A stretch of DNA of 32,249 nt. Source: Flavobacteriaceae bacterium. Lineage in GTDB: Bacteria; Bacteroidota; Bacteroidia; Flavobacteriales; Flavobacteriaceae. The stretch lies in the NCBI GenBank assembly GCA_016780065.1, contig JADHML010000012.1, positions 1 through 32,249 of the forward strand, in the 5' to 3' direction. The position numbers and the translations under genes are program-made. Under the pieces are notes generated by a model. The model was not told where the DNA came from. It saw only the letters and a list, made by a program, of their open reading frames with translations, and ran no database searches. Below, one piece after another: positions 8,683 through 16,194 of this stretch (positions are counted from its first letter, which is position 1; each line of letters begins with the position of its first letter).

Positions 8683-9937
8683 GGCATCACAAAAACATAT
8701 TTTACTCGTTGCTTATTATTGGCCTCCCGCAGGTGGTTCAGGAGTACAGCGCTGGTTGTATTTAGCCCAACACTTGGTCAATATGGGACATAAAATAGAT
8801 GTGCTGACAGTAAGTTCGGCTGCAGCAACCCCATACGACGAAGAATTGTTATCACAAGTTCCCGAATCCATTCGTGTTCATAGGATGCACATTTGGGAAC
8901 CGGGAAGAGGGATGTATCGATATGCTCATGAACAAAGCAAAGACAAACAGGGACTTGCTTATCGTGTCATTCGATGGGTTCGAGCCAATGTGTTTTTTCC
9001 TGATGCACGTTGTTTATGGATTGCTAAAGGGAGAAGGTGGATTGATCATTTTATAAAATCACATCAACCCGATTGGCTGATTACAACAGGACCCCCGCAT
9101 AGTGTTCATATGATGGGTTATGCACATCGTCACCACCCACATACTCGTTGGATGGCTGATTTTAGAGATCCATGGGTTGATTTTTTTGTAAATCAATCAT
9201 TACCAATGACACTACGCACTCAAAGTCGTCACCAAAAATGGGAACAAAAAATTGTGTCTTCAGCGCATATGGTCCTCACTACCACACCATCTCTCAAAGA
9301 AAAATATCAAATATGGAATCCGAGAACGGAAGTGATCTACAATGGTTTTGAGAAGTTGATTCATGGAGATTTGTCAGATAAATTTACCCTTTGCTATGCT
9401 GGTAGCTTAAAAACCAATCAGCTTTCAGATGCATTTTGGACATCGATTCAAACCCTCACTACAACAATTCCTCAATTTGCCCATCACACAAAAATTCATG
9501 TTTATGGTCAAACCGATCCTTTTGTGCGGGAGCAAATAGATGCACTCACAGAACATGAATTGATACAATGGCATGGTTATCAATCCAAATCAAGTGTTGA
9601 TAAAGCATTGTCCAACGCACGAATCTTGTTGTTTTTTGGGAATCAACATGCCTCGTCTGACGGAGTGATCAACGCAAAAATCTTTGAGTATATGGCTGCC
9701 TCCAAACCTGTATTGGCTTTGGTCAATGCCCATGGTGATTTGTCCTCATTCATTAGAAAACATAAATTAGGAGCTGTGTTTTTGTATTCCGAAAAAGAAG
9801 CAATAATGAACTGGTTACACAATCAATACAATGATTATTTAAATGGTGTTTCTAATGAGGGCAATCAAGTTGACATGACTTATTCTCGTCAATCACAAGC
9901 TGTTCGACTTGCCGACTTATTAACTCAAGCACTCTAA
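8675..9937 (+). CDS. glycosyltransferase family 4 protein
   Basis: This is a GT-B fold retaining glycosyltransferase of 420 residues that should act in the cytoplasm on a lipid- or glycan-linked acceptor. The N-terminal domain starts HILLVAYYWPPAGGSGVQRW, the usual glycine-rich acceptor-side loop of GT4 enzymes. The C-terminal nucleotide-sugar domain has FTLCYAGSL (about 235-243) and KIFEYMAASKPVLAL, where the Glu of the E-x7-E region is visible. The start is TTG at 8675: no ATG or GTG lies at a sensible place, the next ATG being 36 codons inside. It overlaps yfhO by 8 nt and is followed 2 nt later by the flippase. Sugar specificity unknown. Confidence 0.92.
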   Translation: MAKASQKHILLVAYYWPPAGGSGVQRWLYLAQHLVNMGHKIDVLTVSSAAATPYDEELLSQVPESIRVHRMHIWEPGRGMYRYAHEQSKDKQGLAYRVIRWVRANVFFPDARCLWIAKGRRWIDHFIKSHQPDWLITTGPPHSVHMMGYAHRHHPHTRWMADFRDPWVDFFVNQSLPMTLRTQSRHQKWEQKIVSSAHMVLTTTPSLKEKYQIWNPRTEVIYNGFEKLIHGDLSDKFTLCYAGSLKTNQLSDAFWTSIQTLTTTIPQFAHHTKIHVYGQTDPFVREQIDALTEHELIQWHGYQSKSSVDKALSNARILLFFGNQHASSDGVINAKIFEYMAASKPVLALVNAHGDLSSFIRKHKLGAVFLYSEKEAIMNWLHNQYNDYLNGVSNEGNQVDMTYSRQSQAVRLADLLTQAL

Positions 9938-9939
9938 AT

Positions 9940-11394
9940 ATGGGAATCATAACCAACCAGTCGACCAAAAACATAGTAATTATCGCTATTGCCTTTGCTT
10001 TTGGCGCTGTGAATACCTTGGTTTTTTATCCAATTTTCTTATCCGCAAACCAGTATGGATTGGTTGTGTTTTTATTGGCCAGCTCTAATTTATTAATGCC
10101 TCTGATTGGTTTTGGAGTTAATCAAACCATCATCAAGTTTTTTAGTGCATATGACAATCCCGGCGAGCAACGTACTTTTTTATCCTCTATCATCTGGATG
10201 CCTTTATTAGTGGCCTTGGTAGTAGGGGGTATAGGTTTTGTGTTTTATCACTCAATTACTGAGGCATTGTCAGAAAAGAACCCTGTGATTGGTTCTTATG
10301 TATGGGTGATTTTTTTTGTAGCAGTGGCCACTTCTTATTTTGAAGTGTTTTATGCTTGGACTCGAGTACAGCTTCAAACCGTTTATGGAAACATGTTAAA
10401 AGAGATATTTCCGAGGTTGTTTTTGTTTCTATTGCTACTGTCAATATACTTTTTAGACCTTTCTTTTGAGATGTTTGTTTGGCTATTGGTAGGTGGTTAC
10501 TACCTTAGGTTGTTGGTGATGATTCTTATAGCTCACCATTATTACCCAATTTCCATACAGTTTCGTTTGCCTAGAAATATAAAAACTGTGATTTCCTATG
10601 CTGTATACATACTTTTGGCGGGGTCTGCGGGGAGTTTGATTTTGGACATCGACAAGTTTATGATACCCCAACAGCAAGTCATAGCACAAACTGCTTTTTA
10701 TGCGGTTGCCATTTTTGCTGCTACTGTGGTTGAAGTTCCCTTCCGTGCACTCTCACAAATTCTCAATCCCATTGTTGCCAAAGCCATTAACAACAGTGAC
10801 TGGAAAGAAGTAGCGGTTCTTTATAAAAAAAGCGCCCTTAATTTATTTATAGTAGCGGGTTTGTTTTTTTTATTGGTGAACATCAATATGGGTCATCTTT
10901 ATGAACTCATTCCAGATCCTTCCTATCAAACAGGGATATGGGTGGTGTTGATGATTTCATTTGCCAAGTTGTTTTCCATGATTTTTGGCTGTGGTACCGC
11001 TATCATAACCAATGCTCCTTTCTACAAGATTTCTCTCTTTTTTTCGATCGCTATGGCTTTTTCTGTCATACTGCTCAATTCTCTGTGGATTCCTCGTTTT
11101 GGTATTCATGGAGCTGCTTGGGCAACTTTGGCTGTCGTTGTTTTCTTTACCATTGTTAAAATTGGCTACCTCTTTTATCAACTTAAAATCACCCCTTTTT
11201 CCATCAACATGCTTAAAGTAGCTTTGTTGATATTATTTATGACAGGGGTTGGATTGTCTATAGACATTGAAGGTCACCCATTGGTGCTGATTTTTTTAAA
11301 TTCTTTAATCATTAGCCTGGTGTATGGTTTGGCTGTTTATGTATTGCGCCTATCAGATAGTCTGGCTCGATTAGGAAACCGCCTCATTAGGTAA
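9940..11394 (+). CDS. polysaccharide flippase (MOP superfamily, Wzx-like)
   Basis: The product has 484 residues with about 14 hydrophobic segments across its whole length and no large soluble domain, as in O-antigen/teichoic-acid flippases of the MOP superfamily. The N-terminus (NQSTKNIVIIAIAFAFGAVNTLVFYPIFLSANQYGLV) is typical of Bacteroidota lipopolysaccharide biosynthesis flippases. The expected role is moving an undecaprenyl-linked oligosaccharide across the inner membrane. It follows the GT4 gene by 2 nt, closing a three-gene surface-glycan block. Its last 24 nt overlap the 3' end of uvrA on the other strand. Substrate unknown. Confidence 0.9.
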   Translation: MGIITNQSTKNIVIIAIAFAFGAVNTLVFYPIFLSANQYGLVVFLLASSNLLMPLIGFGVNQTIIKFFSAYDNPGEQRTFLSSIIWMPLLVALVVGGIGFVFYHSITEALSEKNPVIGSYVWVIFFVAVATSYFEVFYAWTRVQLQTVYGNMLKEIFPRLFLFLLLLSIYFLDLSFEMFVWLLVGGYYLRLLVMILIAHHYYPISIQFRLPRNIKTVISYAVYILLAGSAGSLILDIDKFMIPQQQVIAQTAFYAVAIFAATVVEVPFRALSQILNPIVAKAINNSDWKEVAVLYKKSALNLFIVAGLFFLLVNINMGHLYELIPDPSYQTGIWVVLMISFAKLFSMIFGCGTAIITNAPFYKISLFFSIAMAFSVILLNSLWIPRFGIHGAAWATLAVVVFFTIVKIGYLFYQLKITPFSINMLKVALLILFMTGVGLSIDIEGHPLVLIFLNSLIISLVYGLAVYVLRLSDSLARLGNRLIR

Positions 11395-14139
11395 ATACCC
11401 AAAGAGACTTGAGTTTTTATCTTTTGCCAACTTGCTAGGGGATCCTTGTGCGATCAACTGACCACCTTTCGCACCTCCTACAGGTCCCAAATCAATGATG
11501 TGATCCACACAAGCGATGAGCGCTGTATTGTGTTCAATAACAATAATTGAATGGCCATTTGCGATAAGGGCTCTAAAAGAACCTACTAATTTTTCGATAT
11601 CGTGGGTGTGCAATCCGGTAGTGGGTTCATCAAACAAAAAAAGAATTCTTTCTCTTTGACTCCCTTTAGAAAGAAAACTCGCCAGCTTGATACGCTGAGC
11701 TTCACCACCAGAGAGGGTAGAGGAGGACTGCCCCAGAGCAACGTATCCCATTCCTACGTCTTGCAAAGGCTTGATTTTTTTTACAATTTTTTCTTGGTTA
11801 TGCTGACTGAAAAACGAAATGGCTTCATCAACGCTTAAGGACAACACATCATGTATGTTTTTGTCACCAAAACGAACTTCTAGGACTTCTTTTTTAAAAC
11901 GTTTTCCTTGGCAGGTTTCACATTTGAGCTTTACGTCTGCCATAAATTGCATTTCAATCGTCACCTGTCCTTCGCCTTTACAGCTTTCACATCGCCCTCC
12001 ATCTACATTAAAAGAAAAATGTTTAGCAGAAAAACCTTTTACTTTTGAGCTGTTTTGATCTGCAAATAGTTTTCGAATTTCGTCATAAGCTTTGATGTAT
12101 GTAACTGGGTTGGATCGTGACGATATACCGATAGGATTTTGATTTATATACTCTACATGATCAATGTCATCAATAGCGCCAGAAAGCTTGTTGTGTTCTC
12201 CAACTTTTTCCCCATAAATATCTTTTTCTCTAAGCAAAGCAGGCCATAGAATCTGACGAATTAGAGAACTCTTTCCACTTCCCGATACACCTGTAATCGC
12301 TGTAAGTCTGTTTAATGGAAAAGCCACATCAATATTTTTAAGATTGTTTACGCGAGCTCCATGAACAACAATTTCTTTTTTGGAGGGAGTAGGATTGGGT
12401 ATATGACTTATTGTTCGCTTCTTGCTCAGATAATCTGCAGTTAAGCTTCCAGACTTGAGGATTTCTTTAAGACTGCCTTGTGCGACCAATTCACCCCCAA
12501 ACACCCCAGCTTCCGGTCCGATATCAATAATATGATCCGCAGCACGTATGATGTCTTCATCATGTTCTACAACAATGACCGTATTGCCTAAATCACGAAG
12601 TTTTTTTAAAATTTGAATCAATCGTTCAGTGTCTTTAGGGTGTAGTCCAATACTAGGCTCATCTAAAATATACAGGGATCCCACCAAACTGCTTCCCAAA
12701 GAAGTAGCTAGATTGATACGTTGTGATTCTCCTCCTGATAAACTATTCGATTTTCTGTTCAAATTCAAATAAGACAAACCAACATCCATCATAAATTGAA
12801 TTCGATTATTGATTTCGATCAAAAGGCGTTCGGCTACTTGTTCTTCATAAGCAGTAAGGGTGAGCTTCTGGAAAAAAGACTGTAGTTTATTGATAGGCAA
12901 ATCTGTTAAGTCGCTGATTGAGTGACCATTGATTTTTACATAATTGGCTTCTTTACGCAGGCGAAGTCCGTTACAGGCATCGCATGTTGTTCGACCGCGA
13001 TAACGGGATAGCATGACACGGTTTTGTATTTTGTAGTTTTTAGCTTCCAGTTTATCAAAGAAGTATCGGATCCCTTTAAAATATTTGTTTCCGTTCCATA
13101 ACAAATCTTTTTGTTCTTGAGTCAGCTCAAAATAAGGCTTGTGAATCGGGAAATCGAAATGGTATGCATTTTCAATGAGTTTCTTCTTATACCTACTAGC
13201 TCTTTCACTACGCCAAGGAGCTACGGCACCTTCATAAATCGACAGGGAGGTGTTTGGCACAACCAATTCATGGTCTATTCCTATCAAATCACCATACCCC
13301 TCACATTTTGGACATGCCCCCAAGGGGTTGTTAAAACTAAATAGGTGGACGTTGGGTTCTATAAATCGAATTCCATCACGTTCGAATCGATTGGTAAAGG
13401 TTTGTTCGCTTGAATCATCAGGAAACCAAAGACTCAAAGATCCTTTTCCCTCAAAAAAAGCAGTTTCAACAGAGTCCGCTATTCGATGAAAAAAACTTTC
13501 TTCATGTTTGATCACCATTCGGTCTATAACAAGCTCAAAACGGCTGTCTATGTTTTTATCAAACCCTTGGATACGTTCGATGACACCATTGACTCTTATA
13601 CGCGCATATCCTTGTTGAGCAAGGAGTTTAAGAACTTGATCAGTAGAACGATCATGAACCTCAACAGGTGCTAGCAATATACATTTGGTTCCTTCAGGAA
13701 GTTTTTTTAGTACATCGATGACGTTTTCTACACTGTCCTTAGTGACTTTTTCACCTGAAATTGGAGAGTAGGTCGTTCCGATTCGGGCAAATAATAGTTT
13801 GAGATAATCGTAAATTTCAGTGCTTGATCCTACGGTAGATCGCGGATTGGAAGTGTTTACCTTTTGTTCAATGGCCACAGCAGGAGCGATGCCTTCGATT
13901 TTGTCAACCAAAGGTTTGTCCAACCTTCCCAAAAATTGTCTGGCATATGATGACAGGCTTTCTACGTATCTGCGTTGACCTTCTGCATAAAGTGTGTCAA
14001 AAGCCAAACTCGATTTTCCAGACCCAGATAGACCTGTGATGACCACCAATTTTCTTCTCGGAATATCAATGTCAATGTTTTTGAGGTTGTGCATTTTAGC
14101 ACCCCTTATGCGAATTGTTTTTTCTTTTTCCTTAGGCAA
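11371..14139 (-). CDS. uvrA: excinuclease ABC subunit A
   Basis: This is the damage-recognition ATPase of nucleotide-excision repair, 922 residues, close to the family norm. Two ABC modules are visible. Module I has Walker A GLSGSGKSS (36-44), zinc-finger cysteines in CPKCEGYG (about 273) and CDACNG (about 384), signature LSGGESQR and Walker B YILDEPSIGLH. Module II has Walker A GVSGSGKSS (about 616-624), the DNA-binding zinc module CESCKGEG...CETCQGKRF (about 713-745), signature LSGGEAQR and FLFDEPTTGLH. The start appears to be TTG at 14139: the frame is open upstream to a stop at 14176-14178, but no ATG or GTG is present and the next ATG (residue 16) would remove the conserved RGAK strand. 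The 3' end overlaps the flippase gene by 24 nt. Confidence 0.97.
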   Translation of the reverse strand: MPKEKEKTIRIRGAKMHNLKNIDIDIPRRKLVVITGLSGSGKSSLAFDTLYAEGQRRYVESLSSYARQFLGRLDKPLVDKIEGIAPAVAIEQKVNTSNPRSTVGSSTEIYDYLKLLFARIGTTYSPISGEKVTKDSVENVIDVLKKLPEGTKCILLAPVEVHDRSTDQVLKLLAQQGYARIRVNGVIERIQGFDKNIDSRFELVIDRMVIKHEESFFHRIADSVETAFFEGKGSLSLWFPDDSSEQTFTNRFERDGIRFIEPNVHLFSFNNPLGACPKCEGYGDLIGIDHELVVPNTSLSIYEGAVAPWRSERASRYKKKLIENAYHFDFPIHKPYFELTQEQKDLLWNGNKYFKGIRYFFDKLEAKNYKIQNRVMLSRYRGRTTCDACNGLRLRKEANYVKINGHSISDLTDLPINKLQSFFQKLTLTAYEEQVAERLLIEINNRIQFMMDVGLSYLNLNRKSNSLSGGESQRINLATSLGSSLVGSLYILDEPSIGLHPKDTERLIQILKKLRDLGNTVIVVEHDEDIIRAADHIIDIGPEAGVFGGELVAQGSLKEILKSGSLTADYLSKKRTISHIPNPTPSKKEIVVHGARVNNLKNIDVAFPLNRLTAITGVSGSGKSSLIRQILWPALLREKDIYGEKVGEHNKLSGAIDDIDHVEYINQNPIGISSRSNPVTYIKAYDEIRKLFADQNSSKVKGFSAKHFSFNVDGGRCESCKGEGQVTIEMQFMADVKLKCETCQGKRFKKEVLEVRFGDKNIHDVLSLSVDEAISFFSQHNQEKIVKKIKPLQDVGMGYVALGQSSSTLSGGEAQRIKLASFLSKGSQRERILFLFDEPTTGLHTHDIEKLVGSFRALIANGHSIIVIEHNTALIACVDHIIDLGPVGGAKGGQLIAQGSPSKLAKDKNSSLFGYLPNEAVS

Positions 14140-14196
14140 GGCCTTTTTTTTAAACCAATCTTTAAAAATACTTATTTACGATCATTTTTAAACGAA

Positions 14197-14228
14197 TTGT
14201 AAGTATTAAAATTCATTTCCTATATTTG
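14197..14228 (+). promoter_or_regulatory. predicted promoter of the ECF sigma gene
   Basis: TTG at 14197-14199 is followed after 21 nt by TATATTTG (14221-14228), matching the Bacteroidota consensus TTG-N(17-23)-TAnnTTTG. The gene starts at 14296, leaving a leader of about 60 nt. The imperfectly related arms AATACTTA (14167-14174) and TAAGTATT (14200-14207) form an 8-bp inverted repeat around the -33 region, possibly an operator. Confidence 0.6.
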
Positions 14229-14295
14229 CTCCAAACACTTCGCCTATAGAATAGATTTACTCTTTAAACCCTTTGTTTAATTAACAAGTAAATCT

Positions 14296-14874
14296 ATGGT
14301 ACCACAAGATTCAGTTCTTATTACAGATTTTCTAAGTGGAAACAACGCATCTTTTGAAGTTCTGTTAAATCGCTATAAAAATCGTGTATACGGCTTTGTG
14401 TATTCAAAAGTTAATGATGCAAATTTGGCTGATGATATTTTTCAAGACACTTTTGTGAAGGTGGTAAAAACATTGCGGGCTGGAAGTTATAAAGAAGAAG
14501 GTCGTTTTTTGTCATGGGTCTTACGAATCGCTCATAATTTGATCGTAGATCATTACAGAAAATCAAACCGAATGCCCAAGTATGAGTCTAGTCGAGAAGA
14601 ATATGATGTTGTTGCCAATTTATCCGATGACAATTTAAATGCAGAATTTTGTTTGATTGAAAATCAAATTCATGCAGACTTAGTTTCTTTAATAAAAGAG
14701 CTTCCTGACACCCAACAAGAGGTCATTCTAATGCGACTCTATAAAGACATGAGTTTTAAAGACATTGCAGACAACACAGGAGTAAGCATCAACACCGCTT
14801 TGGGTCGTATGAGATATGCAGTGATAAACTTGCGTAAATTGATTGAGGAACGGAATTTAATCTTTACACAATAA
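14296..14874 (+). CDS. RNA polymerase sigma factor, ECF (sigma-70) family
   Basis: This is a transcription initiation factor of 192 residues. The sigma region 2 segment is visible as LLNRYKNRVYGFVYSKVNDANLADDIFQDTF (about 23-55), including the conserved DDIFQDTF core-binding/-10 element. Sigma region 4 is visible as LPDTQQEVILMRLYKDMSFKDIADNTGVSINTALGRMRYAV (about 137-178), with the helix-turn-helix. There is no adjacent anti-sigma gene with a FecR-like or zinc-binding domain: the next gene is a 46-residue ORF and then nth on the other strand. This arrangement suggests a stand-alone ECF factor. Target genes cannot be read from the sequence. Confidence 0.95.
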   Translation: MVPQDSVLITDFLSGNNASFEVLLNRYKNRVYGFVYSKVNDANLADDIFQDTFVKVVKTLRAGSYKEEGRFLSWVLRIAHNLIVDHYRKSNRMPKYESSREEYDVVANLSDDNLNAEFCLIENQIHADLVSLIKELPDTQQEVILMRLYKDMSFKDIADNTGVSINTALGRMRYAVINLRKLIEERNLIFTQ

Positions 14875-14910
14875 CTCCTAGTTACCTACGTTATTTATTG
14901 AAATAATTGT

Positions 14911-15051
14911 ATGGTAAAAATTTACACACCTTTTAATAATCAAATTCCTCAAAAGCCTTCCAAAAAAACGATTCAGTTTATTTTAGATTTCGCTGCTTCG
15001 CATAGAAGTGTTGCAGTTGACAACAGTCGAGTTGATATTTTATTGAATTAA
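14911..15051 (+). CDS. small conserved-looking protein, 46 residues
   Basis: An uninterrupted frame starts with ATG at 14911, 36 nt after the sigma-factor gene, and ends with TAA at 15049-15051. The product (MVKIYTPFNNQIPQKPSKKT...) is basic at the N-terminus, has a central amphipathic helix (TIQFILDFAASHRSV) and a short hydrophilic tail ending DILLN. There is no signal peptide, TM segment or cysteine. The composition is protein-like, and I recall similar short ORFs (a Y.PF...IP.KPS..TI.F.L pattern) beside the same kind of sigma gene in flavobacteria, but I cannot verify that here. Its stop overlaps the nth stop by 4 nt. It is probably co-transcribed with the sigma gene; function unknown. Confidence 0.7.
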   Translation: MVKIYTPFNNQIPQKPSKKTIQFILDFAASHRSVAVDNSRVDILLN

Positions 15052-15704
15052 TCGTTTTTCTTTTTGTAAGCATTTAAAACAGTTTTTCTGCCAATCGTAT
15101 GGGTGATGAGATCTTTTTCTAAACTCCAACCTCGCGCTGGTGAATATTCACGTCCATACCAGATAATCTGTAGATGGAGATCATTCCATCGCTCTTTTGG
15201 GAACAGTCGTTTGGCGTCTTTTTCAGTTTGAACCACATTTTTTCCATTACTGAGTCCCCATCGGTACATCAGCCTATGGATATGTGTATCGACAGGAAAT
15301 GCGGGTACTCCGAAAGCCTGAGACATAACCACACTTGCTGTTTTGTGTCCAACAGCAGGAAGTTCTTCAAGTGCTTCAAAGTCTGCGGGTACCTGTCCAT
15401 TATGTTTGTCTATTAAAATATGTGAAAGTCCATGAATCCCTTTTGCTTTTTGTGGAGATAAGCCAACAGGTCTAATAATGGCTCTAATTTCATCAATGCT
15501 TAGTTTAATCATTTCATATGGGTTATCAGCTTTTTCAAACAACAAAGGGGTGGTTTGGTTAACACGCACGTCTGTGCTTTGAGCCGATAAAAGGACTGCA
15601 ATCAAAAGGGTGAAAGGATCTTTGTGGTCTAAGGGTATAGGGATGCTAGGGTATAGATCGTCTAAAGTTTTTATCACGAAAGCCACCTTTTGAGCTTTGT
15701 TCAT
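15048..15704 (-). CDS. nth: endonuclease III (DNA glycosylase/AP lyase), no Fe-S cluster
   Basis: This base-excision repair enzyme removes oxidised pyrimidines. I chose the ATG at 15704 (218 residues) over a TTG six codons upstream. The HhH motif LPAVGHKTA (116-123) supplies catalytic Lys121 and PVDTH (137-141) supplies catalytic Asp139, at the places expected from E. coli Nth (Lys120, Asp138). The usual C-terminal [4Fe-4S] module (C-x6-C-x2-C-x5-C) is missing: the region reads GREYSPARGWSLEKDLITHTIGRK, and the whole protein contains no cysteine. The fold and catalytic residues are intact, so it should be active. It is divergent from bcp with a 40-nt gap. Confidence 0.93.
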   Translation of the reverse strand: MNKAQKVAFVIKTLDDLYPSIPIPLDHKDPFTLLIAVLLSAQSTDVRVNQTTPLLFEKADNPYEMIKLSIDEIRAIIRPVGLSPQKAKGIHGLSHILIDKHNGQVPADFEALEELPAVGHKTASVVMSQAFGVPAFPVDTHIHRLMYRWGLSNGKNVVQTEKDAKRLFPKERWNDLHLQIIWYGREYSPARGWSLEKDLITHTIGRKTVLNAYKKKND

Positions 15705-15719
15705 ATTTTGTATTTTTAT

Positions 15720-15752
15720 CAAAAATAGATTTAAAATTTATGCTATGATCAA
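15720..15752 (-). promoter_or_regulatory. predicted nth promoter
   Basis: On the minus strand, TTG (15752-15750) is followed after 22 nt by TATTTTTG (15727-15720), a full match to the Bacteroidota -33/-7 pattern, 15 nt before the nth ATG. The -33 element lies inside the first codons of bcp, so the two divergent genes share control DNA. I found no equally good plus-strand promoter for bcp. Confidence 0.55.
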
Positions 15753-16194
15753 TATTGGAACTCAAGTGCCCGATTTTACTGTCAGCGACCACAATGGAAA
15801 TTCTGTTTCTCTTTCTGATTTTAAAGGAAGTAAGTTGGCTGTGTTTTTTTATCCAAAAGCCAGTACGCCTGGATGTACTGCTGAGGCATGTGATTTGCGC
15901 GATAATCACCAAGCTTTACAATCAGCTGGTTACGCCATACTGGGTGTGAGTGCGGATTCTGTGTCCGCTCAAGCTAAGTTTGCAACAAAATATGATTTGC
16001 CATTTCCGTTACTTGCGGATGTCGACAAAACCGTCATCAATATATTTGGAGTCTGGGGTCCAAAAAAATTTATGGGCAAAGAATACGAAGGGATTCATAG
16101 AACGACCTTTCTAATTGATGAAAAAGGAGTTGTGTCGCATGTGATTGACAAAGTCAAAACAAAAGAACATGCAGCTCAGATTTTAGAAGCCTAG
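15745..16194 (+). CDS. bcp: thioredoxin-dependent peroxiredoxin (BCP/PrxQ type)
   Basis: This enzyme reduces hydrogen and organic peroxides in the cytoplasm using thioredoxin. The ATG at 15745 gives MINIGTQVPDFTVSDHNG, the canonical N-terminus, in a 149-residue protein. The 16 extra residues possible from a TTG upstream are discarded. The peroxidatic cysteine is Cys44 in YPKASTPGCTAEACD and the resolving cysteine is Cys49, the 1-Cys/2-Cys BCP spacing (E. coli Cys45/Cys50). GKEYEGIHRTTFLID is the usual C-terminal strand region. Divergent from nth; its stop overlaps the stop of the next convergent gene by 4 nt. Confidence 0.96.
   Translation: MINIGTQVPDFTVSDHNGNSVSLSDFKGSKLAVFFYPKASTPGCTAEACDLRDNHQALQSAGYAILGVSADSVSAQAKFATKYDLPFPLLADVDKTVINIFGVWGPKKFMGKEYEGIHRTTFLIDEKGVVSHVIDKVKTKEHAAQILEA

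Noticed and set aside
15646-15912. 88-codon minus-strand open frame across the nth/bcp junction
   Set aside because: It overlaps the conserved N-termini of both nth and bcp in another frame and shows no protein motif.
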